The notes below the pieces were generated by a model. That model was not told where the DNA came from and did not search any database. It saw nothing but the letters and a program-made list of their open reading frames with translations. A stretch of 40,149 nt of DNA from Acutalibacter sp. 1XD8-36 (GTDB taxonomy: Bacteria; Bacillota; Clostridia; Oscillospirales; Acutalibacteraceae). Made by a program: the position numbers and the translations under genes. Of this stretch, positions 1 through 7,285 are shown piece by piece. The first letter of the stretch is position 1. Each line of letters starts with the position of its first letter. The stretch lies in the NCBI RefSeq assembly GCF_009917525.1, contig NZ_QZDU01000015.1, positions 1 through 40,149 on the forward strand, read 5' to 3'.

Positions 1-4
1 ACAT
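1..4 (-). CDS. Start of a minus-strand gene that runs off the window
   Basis: An ATG on the minus strand at 4-2 is preceded by a good ribosome binding site (AAGGAG, complement of 15-20) at normal spacing. Everything after the first codon lies outside the window, so no product can be named. It is probably the next gene of the block that carries system A. Confidence 0.35.
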
Positions 5-91
5 GGTTTACTGTCTCCTTTCTGAATGGGGTGTGATAACTTCATTCTACCAGAGAGCTGCAAACCGTGTCTCTTTTTGTTTTTGCGAAAC

Positions 92-163
92 TTATTTTAC
101 CTTATCCCTTTGATATACTAGTATCTGTGCCGATAGAATGATCGCTGCAGCCATTTCCTGCAT
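92..163 (-). CDS. Possible 23-residue small protein or leader peptide
   Basis: An ATG at 163 follows a strong AAGGAGG site (complement of 174-180). The reading frame is 23 codons and ends at TAA (92-94). The peptide begins MQEMAAAIILS, with a short hydrophobic stretch and a basic tail ending in RDKVK. I do not recognise it. It lies about 90 bp upstream of the minus-strand start at position 4 and could be a small membrane peptide or a translated leader of that gene. The good ribosome binding site is the main support. Confidence 0.35.
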   Translation of the reverse strand: MQEMAAAIILSAQILVYQRDKVK

Positions 164-188
164 TTTCACTCTGCCTCCTTAAAATCGG

Positions 189-220
189 AAAGGGAGACTC
201 GCTTGTGCGTTTCTCCCTTT
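189..220. terminator. Intrinsic terminator hairpin between system A and the next gene
   Basis: AAAGGGAGA (189-197) pairs perfectly with TCTCCCTTT (212-220) around a 14-nt loop. A T-run follows on the + strand (218-222), and a weaker CCGATTTT follows on the minus strand. It sits just after the stop of the HNH gene at 257, so it plausibly ends the system A transcript. Confidence 0.6.
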
Positions 221-256
221 TTCTCTGAAAATCATCTAAATTGATTCCAAATGCAA

Positions 257-1198
257 TTATGATATTAAATGCTTGGCGCTAATTTTGATTTGCTTTAATT
301 TATTGGTGCCAGAGGTCTCTGACAATTTTATTTCATCAGAAACAGGATAGAAATACATCCGCTGTATTTTGGGATAATAAAACAAAATACCAAAATTGCA
401 ATTTAGTTTTTCAAACCAAGTAGTTAGCTTTTCTATGTCTATGTTTTTTCTATATTCTGCTTTTTCTTCTATCGAATTATCTAACACAAGTTCGCAATAA
501 TATGTATTGCCATTGGCCTTCATCTTGATATCCATATTATACTCTTCATATACCAGAATATTTTCAATACCTTTATCATTTAGATATTCTTCTGCTTTTT
601 CAAACATTTCATTTTTAGGTAGCATATCAAGTTCCTGCGGTTTTTTACGTATAAGCTCCACTAATTGAAATACTGACTTTGCAAAATCCCTCAATTCGAT
701 ATTATCTTGAACCTTCAGTAATATTTCATCGATAAGAGAATTAATTACACGCAAATTGTTTTCATGTGCTTCCCTCGCTCTTCTGAAATAAATTTGTGTT
801 CTGGAATTAAGTTTGAAAGTATTGATATAGAAGGTTCCTCTATCGTTTTGAGCGATATATTTATAATTATCCTTTTCTTTTCCTCCTGCAATGGCAGGAG
901 TATTTCCAGAAAAAATATCATCAGTACAAGGGTCGAGTAGACTTGTATCCCAAATATCACTTTTCTCTTTATTACACTTTTTGCAACAATAATATAAATT
1001 ATGATACTTGTGCGAATCTGACAATTTCAAAACCTGTGGCTTAAAATGGTCTATCTCAAAAAAGTTCAGACCAACTATTCCAACTTCTTTTTCTTGCAAT
1101 TTGCAATACGCACATTCATGAGCGAAATCATTTCTTAAATATTCTTTGCATTTAGCGCTTGAGTAGGTTGCCCAACGCTGCTTTCTTATATATTCCAT
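257..1198 (-). CDS. HNH endonuclease (system A)
   Basis: Predicted DNA-cleaving HNH nuclease, 313 residues. A zinc-finger-type HNH core lies near the N-terminus: C29-x2-C32, the I49-D50-H51 histidine motif, N67, then C72-x2-C75. The C-terminal 150 residues, with many aromatic and charged residues, match nothing I recognise and may be a target-recognition or partner-binding part. The start at 1198 is preferred because GAGG lies 8 nt upstream. A longer reading to 1291 would overlap the receiver gene heavily. It is the last gene of the operon, 10 bp after the receiver gene. With the methyltransferase at the head of the same operon it could be the restriction nuclease of a modification-restriction pair. 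That role is inferred, and other HNH roles (nickase, homing) are possible. Confidence 0.78.
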   Translation of the reverse strand: MEYIRKQRWATYSSAKCKEYLRNDFAHECAYCKLQEKEVGIVGLNFFEIDHFKPQVLKLSDSHKYHNLYYCCKKCNKEKSDIWDTSLLDPCTDDIFSGNTPAIAGGKEKDNYKYIAQNDRGTFYINTFKLNSRTQIYFRRAREAHENNLRVINSLIDEILLKVQDNIELRDFAKSVFQLVELIRKKPQELDMLPKNEMFEKAEEYLNDKGIENILVYEEYNMDIKMKANGNTYYCELVLDNSIEEKAEYRKNIDIEKLTTWFEKLNCNFGILFYYPKIQRMYFYPVSDEIKLSETSGTNKLKQIKISAKHLIS

Positions 1199-1208
1199 AA
1201 CGACATCC

Positions 1209-1706
1209 TCAGCCCTTCTTTTGATCCAACTTTGAATTAATTTCCTGTAATAAACGAATAGTTTCGGTATCTTGCTGTTGTTTGATTTCAACGGCCCTAT
1301 ACATCATGTTTTCTTCTCTTAAACCGCAAGCTCTTTTTATCTTTTCCGCGACATCCTTATAGCGAGAATTAATTTCTGATTTTTGCAGCTCATAGTCATA
1401 GTCACCAAACTGGTCTGCAAAGTCATCAAGCTCATAGTTGGTTAAAAGAACAGCATAGATTGTGCTATCGTGTTTTCTTATTTCTCTTAACACATCTATC
1501 CCTTTATATGTGACCTGTTTCTCTAAATGAAAGTCAATAATTAGAAAATCCACATTCCTTTCAAGAATTATATCATAATAACTGTCGACTGTTAATGGAA
1601 GGTTATCCAGGTAATTGAGTTTCAACCCTTCAAGAGCAAAAAGTCGAGTATATACGTCAACATTTGCAACTTCGTCTTCAATAAATAGGCCAATCAATTC
1701 GTCCAT
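1209..1706 (-). CDS. Stand-alone response-regulator receiver protein (system A)
   Basis: CheY-like receiver domain of 165 residues without a DNA-binding output domain. The phosphorylation pocket is complete: acidic pair E10/D11 in FIEDE, phosphoacceptor D58 in LIIDFHL, T89 in LLTNYE and K109 in LQKSE. The roughly 40 C-terminal residues look helical and charged and could bind a partner. The start at 1706 is chosen because AAGGAG lies 9 nt upstream; the ATG three codons earlier lies directly against that site. The gene overlaps the 3' end of the histidine kinase by 29 bp, which suggests translational coupling and a kinase-receiver pair. With no output domain, the phosphorylated receiver may act by protein contact, perhaps on the HNH nuclease or methyltransferase encoded beside it. 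That last step is inference. Confidence 0.85.
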   Translation of the reverse strand: MDELIGLFIEDEVANVDVYTRLFALEGLKLNYLDNLPLTVDSYYDIILERNVDFLIIDFHLEKQVTYKGIDVLREIRKHDSTIYAVLLTNYELDDFADQFGDYDYELQKSEINSRYKDVAEKIKRACGLREENMMYRAVEIKQQQDTETIRLLQEINSKLDQKKG

Positions 1707-4164
1707 CCTGTTCATCTCCTTTTGGTAATGTCACAATAAATTTAGCTCCTAGCAAAGTTTCAGAACGTGTAACAGATATTTCTCCATGATATTTTTCTAC
1801 AATATCCATAACAATATTCAATCCTAATCCAATTCCGTTTTCTTTTGTGGTTTCAAAAGGTCTGAAAATCTCTTTTTCTTTCCCTTCTGGAACACCAGCC
1901 CCTGAATCTTCAAAATATATCATTAAATGAGAAGGGCTTTGAGAAATGGTAACAAAAATTTTGCGGTTTTCTCGTCCTTTAACTTGCTCAAAAGCATTTG
2001 TTATCATGTTGATAACGATGGACTCAAAGTCGATTTGTCTGATTTTATACTCTATTTTATCTTCACATACGAACTGTAAAGTGATATTAAAAGACTTGAC
2101 TATAGTTTGATAAAAGCTGCCAATTTCCTTCAAAACACTGCTGAGATTAATTTCTGCACTAAGAGTTCTCTTTCGTTTACGTAAAAAGTTAACAATTAAA
2201 TTACTGTATGCATATATACGATCAAAGTCTCCGCTAACAATAGATATAACATCTTTAATCTGGTCTATATTACCATTATCCAAATAGAGGTTAACGAGTA
2301 GTAAACTGGTTTGTATTCTGCTAACAATGTCACTTGTTTCATGACCAAAAGACCCAGTTAGCATTCCTAACGATGCCAAGTTTTTGTAAAGGTTCAATTC
2401 ACTTTCTTGAAATTCAATTTTTGATTGGTACGCTTTTTGGGTTTGTGAATAATGTCTATTATAATCATATTGGATCTTTTCAATCCCTTGCTTCTTTTTT
2501 TCGGTATGTTCAATATATGTTTTTAGAAGCGAATCGATTGCTTTAACTGAAACATCTCCGACATTAGAAGATAATTTTCCAATTTGCTTTACAAAATCAT
2601 CTTCCTTATATAAGTCTTTTAAGTTTTCAAATTGAGAGTCAATTTTTCTCTTTTCATCTGCAAGCTTTTGGATTTCTTCTTGTTCAGCCAAGTAGGCCCT
2701 TCTCCTAACTTCGCTGATAAGGTTTGTACATTTAGTTAAAAATGTGACAAGCTGTGCGTAAGCTTCATTTTCTATAATGCCTTCTCTGTTAGTTGCATCA
2801 ATTAATAGAGGATTACTCTCATCTCCAATTTTAACCACACCTATAACCTGATTATTTCCCACAAGGTATCCGTGCGTATCTTTTACCTTTTTTTGGTCCA
2901 GCAAAAGCCAATCATTCCCAATATCTCCATATGGCTTTACTCTAAAATTATCTCGATAGATTTTGATTCCACAATACGTGTCTAAAATTCTTTGAGCAAA
3001 TCTAAAATTATATCCAGACTCGGCATCAGACAAATTTCCACTATCTCTTAGGAAGAAGTATATCTCCACCTTCAAGTTTCCGCATAGCAAAGGGGTTTCA
3101 TAGTTCTCTTCAGCAGTATCGGTTTTTCCTCCTTTATCAATATAAGTTATGCGTGATTTTTGAGCATTATCAAAAATTTCAGCATCAATTTTAGCATATC
3201 TTAAATCAAGGATTTCATTGACCAATACCATATCCTCTACTTTAAACGCAGGAGCTACTAATTCAATTTTGAATGGGTCACTCTCTATAAAATCCGGAGC
3301 TACTAATAAGCGCAATTCTTTCTGAAGCTTGTCAATGTCTCTTTGTCTCCATTCGTCTCTCAAACCTTCCATGATAAAAACCATACCAGTTTGAGGTTCA
3401 GATAAATTATACTTATTATATAGCTCTACGAGCATATTAAATATTTCTGATTCCTTTTGTAAATCTATAGTGTCCAATGAACTTGAAACGTCACCAATCA
3501 GTAATTCAATATTCTCGTATTTCTTTATTATCGGCACTACTTTATCTTCAAGTAGGCGAAGGGCATCGCTGCTATAAAACATAGGGTACTCAAAATTTCT
3601 TGTTCCAAATATTGACTCCACAATGGCTTTATCTTCCTGAAAGATCTTATCTGTAACCATGAAATAGTCAAGCTGATTACAAATAAATTTTGCGGCTGAA
3701 GATTCTTGATGGTCCTTTAGTATACCAATTCTCTGGGTCAATGCTGGGATATTTATTTCCTCATAGCTGTTCCAGTTAATATCTACTCTATATGGCGATT
3801 CAAATTCAGGAAATGAGAAAATTCGGACTTTTTCTGCTAAACGTTCAACAGAAAATCTACCAATGCCTTTTTTGCCTGCTTTTTTTCTGCCGTTAGGGGT
3901 GTAGGGTTCAGTAACTTTATTGTTTGTGCCAATAACCATCCATTTGTTTTCAAATTCTGATTGTGTCATACCTGTACCAGTATCAATTAGGATAATCCTG
4001 CTTTGCGGGGTATTAGGTTTATCTAAAATGACTTTCACACCATAGGCATCTGCATCGTAAGAGTTTTTAATCAGTTCCACCAAAGCTGTTACGAAATCTG
4101 TAACAAGTTCACGCCCTAATTGGCTAATATGGCGGGAATTTGTTTTAAACTGCAGTTTTTTCAC
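1678..4164 (-). CDS. Double-GHKL sensor histidine kinase (system A)
   Basis: 828-residue protein with two separate GHKL ATPase domains. The N-terminal one is of Hsp90/MORC type: N34 in ELIKNSYDADA, D61-x-G63-x-G65 in DTGTGM, and a glycine lid around 95-104 (KAGKKGIGRF). The middle (about 490-595) is charged and predicted coiled coil. A histidine-kinase module follows: H-box with H608 in GSFGHETSD, N724 in MITNAFEQ, DSGAGVP near 753-759 and GIGLGLN near 777-783. No membrane segment is seen, so it should be cytoplasmic. It starts with GTG at 4164, with GAGGTG about 8 nt upstream. It ends inside the receiver gene, its likely phosphorylation partner. Double-GHKL kinases of this shape are known near DNA-modification genes. 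What is sensed is unknown; DNA ends, foreign DNA or methylation state are guesses. Confidence 0.85.
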   Translation of the reverse strand: MKKLQFKTNSRHISQLGRELVTDFVTALVELIKNSYDADAYGVKVILDKPNTPQSRIILIDTGTGMTQSEFENKWMVIGTNNKVTEPYTPNGRKKAGKKGIGRFSVERLAEKVRIFSFPEFESPYRVDINWNSYEEINIPALTQRIGILKDHQESSAAKFICNQLDYFMVTDKIFQEDKAIVESIFGTRNFEYPMFYSSDALRLLEDKVVPIIKKYENIELLIGDVSSSLDTIDLQKESEIFNMLVELYNKYNLSEPQTGMVFIMEGLRDEWRQRDIDKLQKELRLLVAPDFIESDPFKIELVAPAFKVEDMVLVNEILDLRYAKIDAEIFDNAQKSRITYIDKGGKTDTAEENYETPLLCGNLKVEIYFFLRDSGNLSDAESGYNFRFAQRILDTYCGIKIYRDNFRVKPYGDIGNDWLLLDQKKVKDTHGYLVGNNQVIGVVKIGDESNPLLIDATNREGIIENEAYAQLVTFLTKCTNLISEVRRRAYLAEQEEIQKLADEKRKIDSQFENLKDLYKEDDFVKQIGKLSSNVGDVSVKAIDSLLKTYIEHTEKKKQGIEKIQYDYNRHYSQTQKAYQSKIEFQESELNLYKNLASLGMLTGSFGHETSDIVSRIQTSLLLVNLYLDNGNIDQIKDVISIVSGDFDRIYAYSNLIVNFLRKRKRTLSAEINLSSVLKEIGSFYQTIVKSFNITLQFVCEDKIEYKIRQIDFESIVINMITNAFEQVKGRENRKIFVTISQSPSHLMIYFEDSGAGVPEGKEKEIFRPFETTKENGIGLGLNIVMDIVEKYHGEISVTRSETLLGAKFIVTLPKGDEQDGRIDWPIY

Positions 4165-4176
4165 AAAAGCTTCACC

Positions 4177-6084
4177 TCAATAACCTATAATCATATTTGT
4201 TTCATTAGCAGATAAATCATAGGCTTCGCACACAAGCCTATCCAGTTCATCCTGACGTTCTCTTAATTCTAATAAATGCTCTGATACGAATACCGAAATG
4301 TCTTGTACATTATTGTTAGAAAAAGGCAGTAGATTCAATTCGTTGGAAGACACTTGTGTATTACCGCTTATGCTTATAAAAGCATAATTTATTAGTTTCG
4401 AGTTAAGCAGTCCCAAATAGTAATACATTATTTCATCTGTTAAAATTTTTCCTTTTTCAGATTTAGAGCATAAGAAATTTACGTGATTTTCTAAAAAATA
4501 GCTAGCGTAGCTATTCAAAAATTCATCGGATATCAAGCATGCTTTTAAACGTATGTCCTTTTCAAAGTTAGTTGTTCGTTGTACCAATAATCTCTTACCT
4601 GATAAAACATAATTGCATGTTTTGTCAGTCATTTTCGCAAACGACTTCCGTTTACTATTAGCCCAAGAAGTAATGAATCGGAAATCTATAGGCTGAACAT
4701 CTGCACTATAAACAATTGGGATAGCCCCTTCAGGGGAGTCAGTAAGGGATTCCTTATGTTGATTCCATACGAATAAGCCATTAGAGAATTTCACCAATGA
4801 GTCATTTGCAGCAAGCGTTGTGCTATTACTACAGACTTTTTCCAATATGCCATACATTTCAAATTTCTTATTAATGATAAACATATAATTACTATCTTTG
4901 TCCGTCATTAACTTAGAGCGAGGTATTGAATATTCAGATAAAACAGCTTGGTTTGTATTAGTAAATTGTATTTTTGTTTTAGTATTACTCGCAGGCGTGT
5001 TTTGTAAACAGATTATTAGAACCGCTTGTTCCGCTCTGTCAAATATGTTTTGTCTAGAATCAATATGCAATATTGATTTAATTTGCAAACTGTTTATTTC
5101 CTCACGAAGTTTCTTGAAATAGAGTCCGGAACGGATGGATTGAGGTACAATAAAACTCATTGTACCGTTAGGGGATAAATGAGATATTCCCCAATGCATA
5201 AATAAAGAATATATATTGGGCTGTCCGTATATTATGGTTTGATATCCATCTATATCTTTTAATGCTTTGGAGTCTAGTTTGAAATAAGGTGGATTGCCAA
5301 GTATAATTGAAAAAGTGTTTTTCTCTTCATCTGTAATTGTATTTTTCCATTTCATATTATTTAGTGTAGGAACGGCAAGTGAAAACTTGTTTTTATGCGC
5401 GGTATCAGGTGCTATTTCCAATAATATATTTAAAACGCTTAACTTCGTAGCAATAACTGAAAATGGGTTTACATCGTAGGCAAACATATTGTTTTCAACA
5501 AACTCGATCAATTTATCGAATGAAAGAAAAGCGCTCATCTGCTTAATAATTTCTACAACAAAAACACCAGTTCCACATGCAGGATCCACTACTAAATCCT
5601 GGTCAGATAGAACTTTCAATTCATCTCTAACTTCAAATACCATTTTTTGAGCTATTCTTGTAGGAGTATAAAATTGACCTAATTTCTTCTTAACGTCTTT
5701 AGCAATGAATCTGTCATGTTCGTTTATTAATTCACATATTTCTTTCCCGGTAGGTATATTACAATTATTCAATTGCAATATCATGATATCGTCTTTTATT
5801 TTATACCATGAGAACATTCTATTGGTATCAAGAATACGTAAAATGTGCAAATATTCCTTTGAACAGCCCATACCATATGCCAGAAAGTATGTAATAACAT
5901 GAATAAATGCTATTTCAAACGCTATTGTTTTTTCTAAAAGTTGATTATTAGAATCAAGAATAGTGTTTTTGCTGGAATAATTCATTTTCCCGTAGTATGT
6001 TTTTTCAAAAGAGCACGGGAGATTACGTACAACATCTTCTGAAACTGATAAAATAATGTCTTTTATTGACTGCATTAATATCAT
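4177..6084 (-). CDS. N6-adenine DNA methyltransferase (system A)
   Basis: 635-residue class I SAM-dependent DNA methyltransferase of the Eco57I/N6_Mtase type. QFYTP lies at 137-141, the SAM-binding motif I DPACGTG at 167-173, and the catalytic NPPY motif IV at 264-267. The C-terminal half (about 400-600) has the look of a TaqI-like target-recognition domain. No nuclease motif is visible at either end, so this is a methylase without the fused nuclease of type IIG enzymes. It is the first gene of the operon, 12 bp from the kinase gene, behind a strong promoter at 6156-6184. The start at 6084 has AAAGG about 5 nt upstream; an ATG at 6075 is an alternative. It is AT-rich compared with the ABC transporter genes to its right, fitting horizontal transfer. 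Confidence 0.88.
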   Translation of the reverse strand: MILMQSIKDIILSVSEDVVRNLPCSFEKTYYGKMNYSSKNTILDSNNQLLEKTIAFEIAFIHVITYFLAYGMGCSKEYLHILRILDTNRMFSWYKIKDDIMILQLNNCNIPTGKEICELINEHDRFIAKDVKKKLGQFYTPTRIAQKMVFEVRDELKVLSDQDLVVDPACGTGVFVVEIIKQMSAFLSFDKLIEFVENNMFAYDVNPFSVIATKLSVLNILLEIAPDTAHKNKFSLAVPTLNNMKWKNTITDEEKNTFSIILGNPPYFKLDSKALKDIDGYQTIIYGQPNIYSLFMHWGISHLSPNGTMSFIVPQSIRSGLYFKKLREEINSLQIKSILHIDSRQNIFDRAEQAVLIICLQNTPASNTKTKIQFTNTNQAVLSEYSIPRSKLMTDKDSNYMFIINKKFEMYGILEKVCSNSTTLAANDSLVKFSNGLFVWNQHKESLTDSPEGAIPIVYSADVQPIDFRFITSWANSKRKSFAKMTDKTCNYVLSGKRLLVQRTTNFEKDIRLKACLISDEFLNSYASYFLENHVNFLCSKSEKGKILTDEIMYYYLGLLNSKLINYAFISISGNTQVSSNELNLLPFSNNNVQDISVFVSEHLLELRERQDELDRLVCEAYDLSANETNMIIGY

Positions 6085-6155
6085 TTGCCTTTCGCGGGTT
6101 ATCTATATACTGTTGCGGCTTTTCTATAAGACTAACGATTGCGTAGTTTAGTACA

Positions 6156-6184
6156 TTGTAACCCTTTTCCCAAAGAAAGTCAAC
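6156..6184 (-). promoter_or_regulatory. Sigma-A type promoter of system A
   Basis: On the minus strand, TTGACT (6184-6179) and TACAAT (6161-6156) are separated by exactly 17 bp, about 70 bp upstream of the methyltransferase start. The related sequences GTACTAAACT and GCACTAAACT occur just downstream and upstream of it and could be regulatory half-sites. Confidence 0.7.
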
Positions 6185-6255
6185 GGTACCCAGCCAATCA
6201 ACTCCAGTTATTCGGTTGTACAGTTTAGTGCAAAAATAAACTTATCCAAACTGAT

Positions 6256-6309
6256 TCAGACAACGAAAATCCAGATAAGGACCTTAGAAACTGAAATCTT
6301 ATTTGTCAT
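6256..6309 (-). pseudogene. Truncated second permease of the sugar-type ABC transporter
   Basis: The ATG at 6309 overlaps the stop of the first permease (TAATG) and has a strong AAGGAGGAGG site. The reading frame gives only MTNKISVSKVLIWIFVV before a TGA at 6258-6256. The basic N-terminus followed by the start of a hydrophobic segment is what a MalG/UgpE-type permease begins with, and transporters of this class normally need two permeases. The rest of the gene is missing, and the sequence beyond is the AT-rich upstream region of system A. It marks the right edge of the inserted block. Confidence 0.7.
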
Positions 6310-7208
6310 TAGTCCTCCTCCTTTATAATGTTCCTGATATTGCCGGAAGAAAACAGAAGAATTATAATAAACAGGCCGTAGGCGACAGCGGCTCCGTATC
6401 CGAAGTCAAAGCGTTTGAAAGCGGTGTCGTACATATACCAGATAGAGGTAAGGCAGCTTCTGTCAGGGCCGCCGGTAACCCCGCCCACTCGTGAGAAGAG
6501 CAGCTGCGGCTCCGCGAATAGCTGCAAACCGCCAATAATGCTGGTGGTTATCAGAAACATAAAGGTGTCCTTCAGCATGGGGATAGTGATTTTAGTAAAT
6601 TTTTTCCACCACCCTGCGCCGTCTATGCTGGCGGACTCATACAGGTCGTCGGAGATACCGGAGAGGCCCGCCATGAACATGACCATCATATATCCAAAAT
6701 ACTTCCATACCAAAAGCAGGACCACTACCGCCATGGCGGTAAAGGGCTGCCCCAGCCAGTCAATATAGTCTGTGGTGATACCCAGGGACATCAGCAGCTG
6801 GTTGACCGTCCCGATACGGGTATCAAAAAGTATTGCAAACACCAGGCCGATAGCCACCGGCGTGGTAATATTGGGCGTGTAATTGATAAACTGAAACGCC
6901 CCCCGGGTTTTACGAAAATAGTCCTTCAGCAATACAGCCATCAGCAGGCCGCAGCCTAGCTGAAGGGGGATGGCGATGACAATAAGCACTATTGTATTCC
7001 ATAGGCTTTTGTAAAAAAGCGGGTCTGAGGTAAAGAGCCGGATATAATTATCGAAGCCCACAAAAACACTCGGATTTACCCCGTCCCACTTTGTCAGGCT
7101 GATGACGAAGGAATAGATAATCGGGAATAGATTGAACGCGATATAAATGGTGAAAAACGGCAAAAGGAAAAGATAGGGATAGGCTTTATTGATTCTTTTT
7201 GTTTTCAT
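6309..7208 (-). CDS. ABC transporter permease, carbohydrate-uptake (MalF/UgpA) type
   Basis: 299-residue integral membrane permease of the carbohydrate-uptake class 1 family. Hydrophobic segments begin at about residue 10 (YLFLLPFFTIYIAF) and recur through the protein. The cytoplasmic EAA loop that contacts the ATPase is visible as ESASIDGAGWWKKF followed by TIPML near residue 190. An alternating hydrophobic C-terminus completes a six-helix plan. The start at 7208 has GGAGGG upstream. It lies 77 bp after the solute-binding protein, with an attenuator hairpin between them. The partner permease is truncated just downstream and no ATPase gene is in view, so the transporter is probably crippled unless a second permease is encoded elsewhere. 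Confidence 0.88.
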   Translation of the reverse strand: MKTKRINKAYPYLFLLPFFTIYIAFNLFPIIYSFVISLTKWDGVNPSVFVGFDNYIRLFTSDPLFYKSLWNTIVLIVIAIPLQLGCGLLMAVLLKDYFRKTRGAFQFINYTPNITTPVAIGLVFAILFDTRIGTVNQLLMSLGITTDYIDWLGQPFTAMAVVVLLLVWKYFGYMMVMFMAGLSGISDDLYESASIDGAGWWKKFTKITIPMLKDTFMFLITTSIIGGLQLFAEPQLLFSRVGGVTGGPDRSCLTSIWYMYDTAFKRFDFGYGAAVAYGLFIIILLFSSGNIRNIIKEED

Positions 7209-7237
7209 GTTTCACTTAGCCCTCCGAAAAATAATAA

Positions 7238-7274
7238 AAAGGGGAGAACAATCAGCTGATACATCCTCCCCTTT
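7238..7274 (-). terminator. Hairpin attenuator between solute-binding protein and permease
   Basis: On the minus strand AAAGGGGAG (7274-7266) pairs with CTCCCCTTT (7246-7238), followed by a run rich in T (to about 7228). Intergenic hairpins like this commonly raise solute-binding-protein mRNA relative to permease mRNA by partial termination or 3'-end protection. Confidence 0.65.
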
Positions 7275-7285
7275 CCCAGAACAAG

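Larger units (their letters stand above)
1..6258. mobile_element. Imported AT-rich block carrying system A (left end outside window)
   Basis: All genes are on the minus strand, base composition is clearly more AT-rich than the transporter and corrinoid genes to the right, and the right edge interrupts an ABC permease gene after 17 codons. No integrase, terminal repeat or target duplication is visible inside the window, so the kind of element is unknown. Confidence 0.45.

Noticed and set aside
257-6084. System A as a type I restriction system
   Set aside because: There is no HsdS specificity gene and no HsdR-type helicase, and the methylase has its own target-recognition-like C-terminus.
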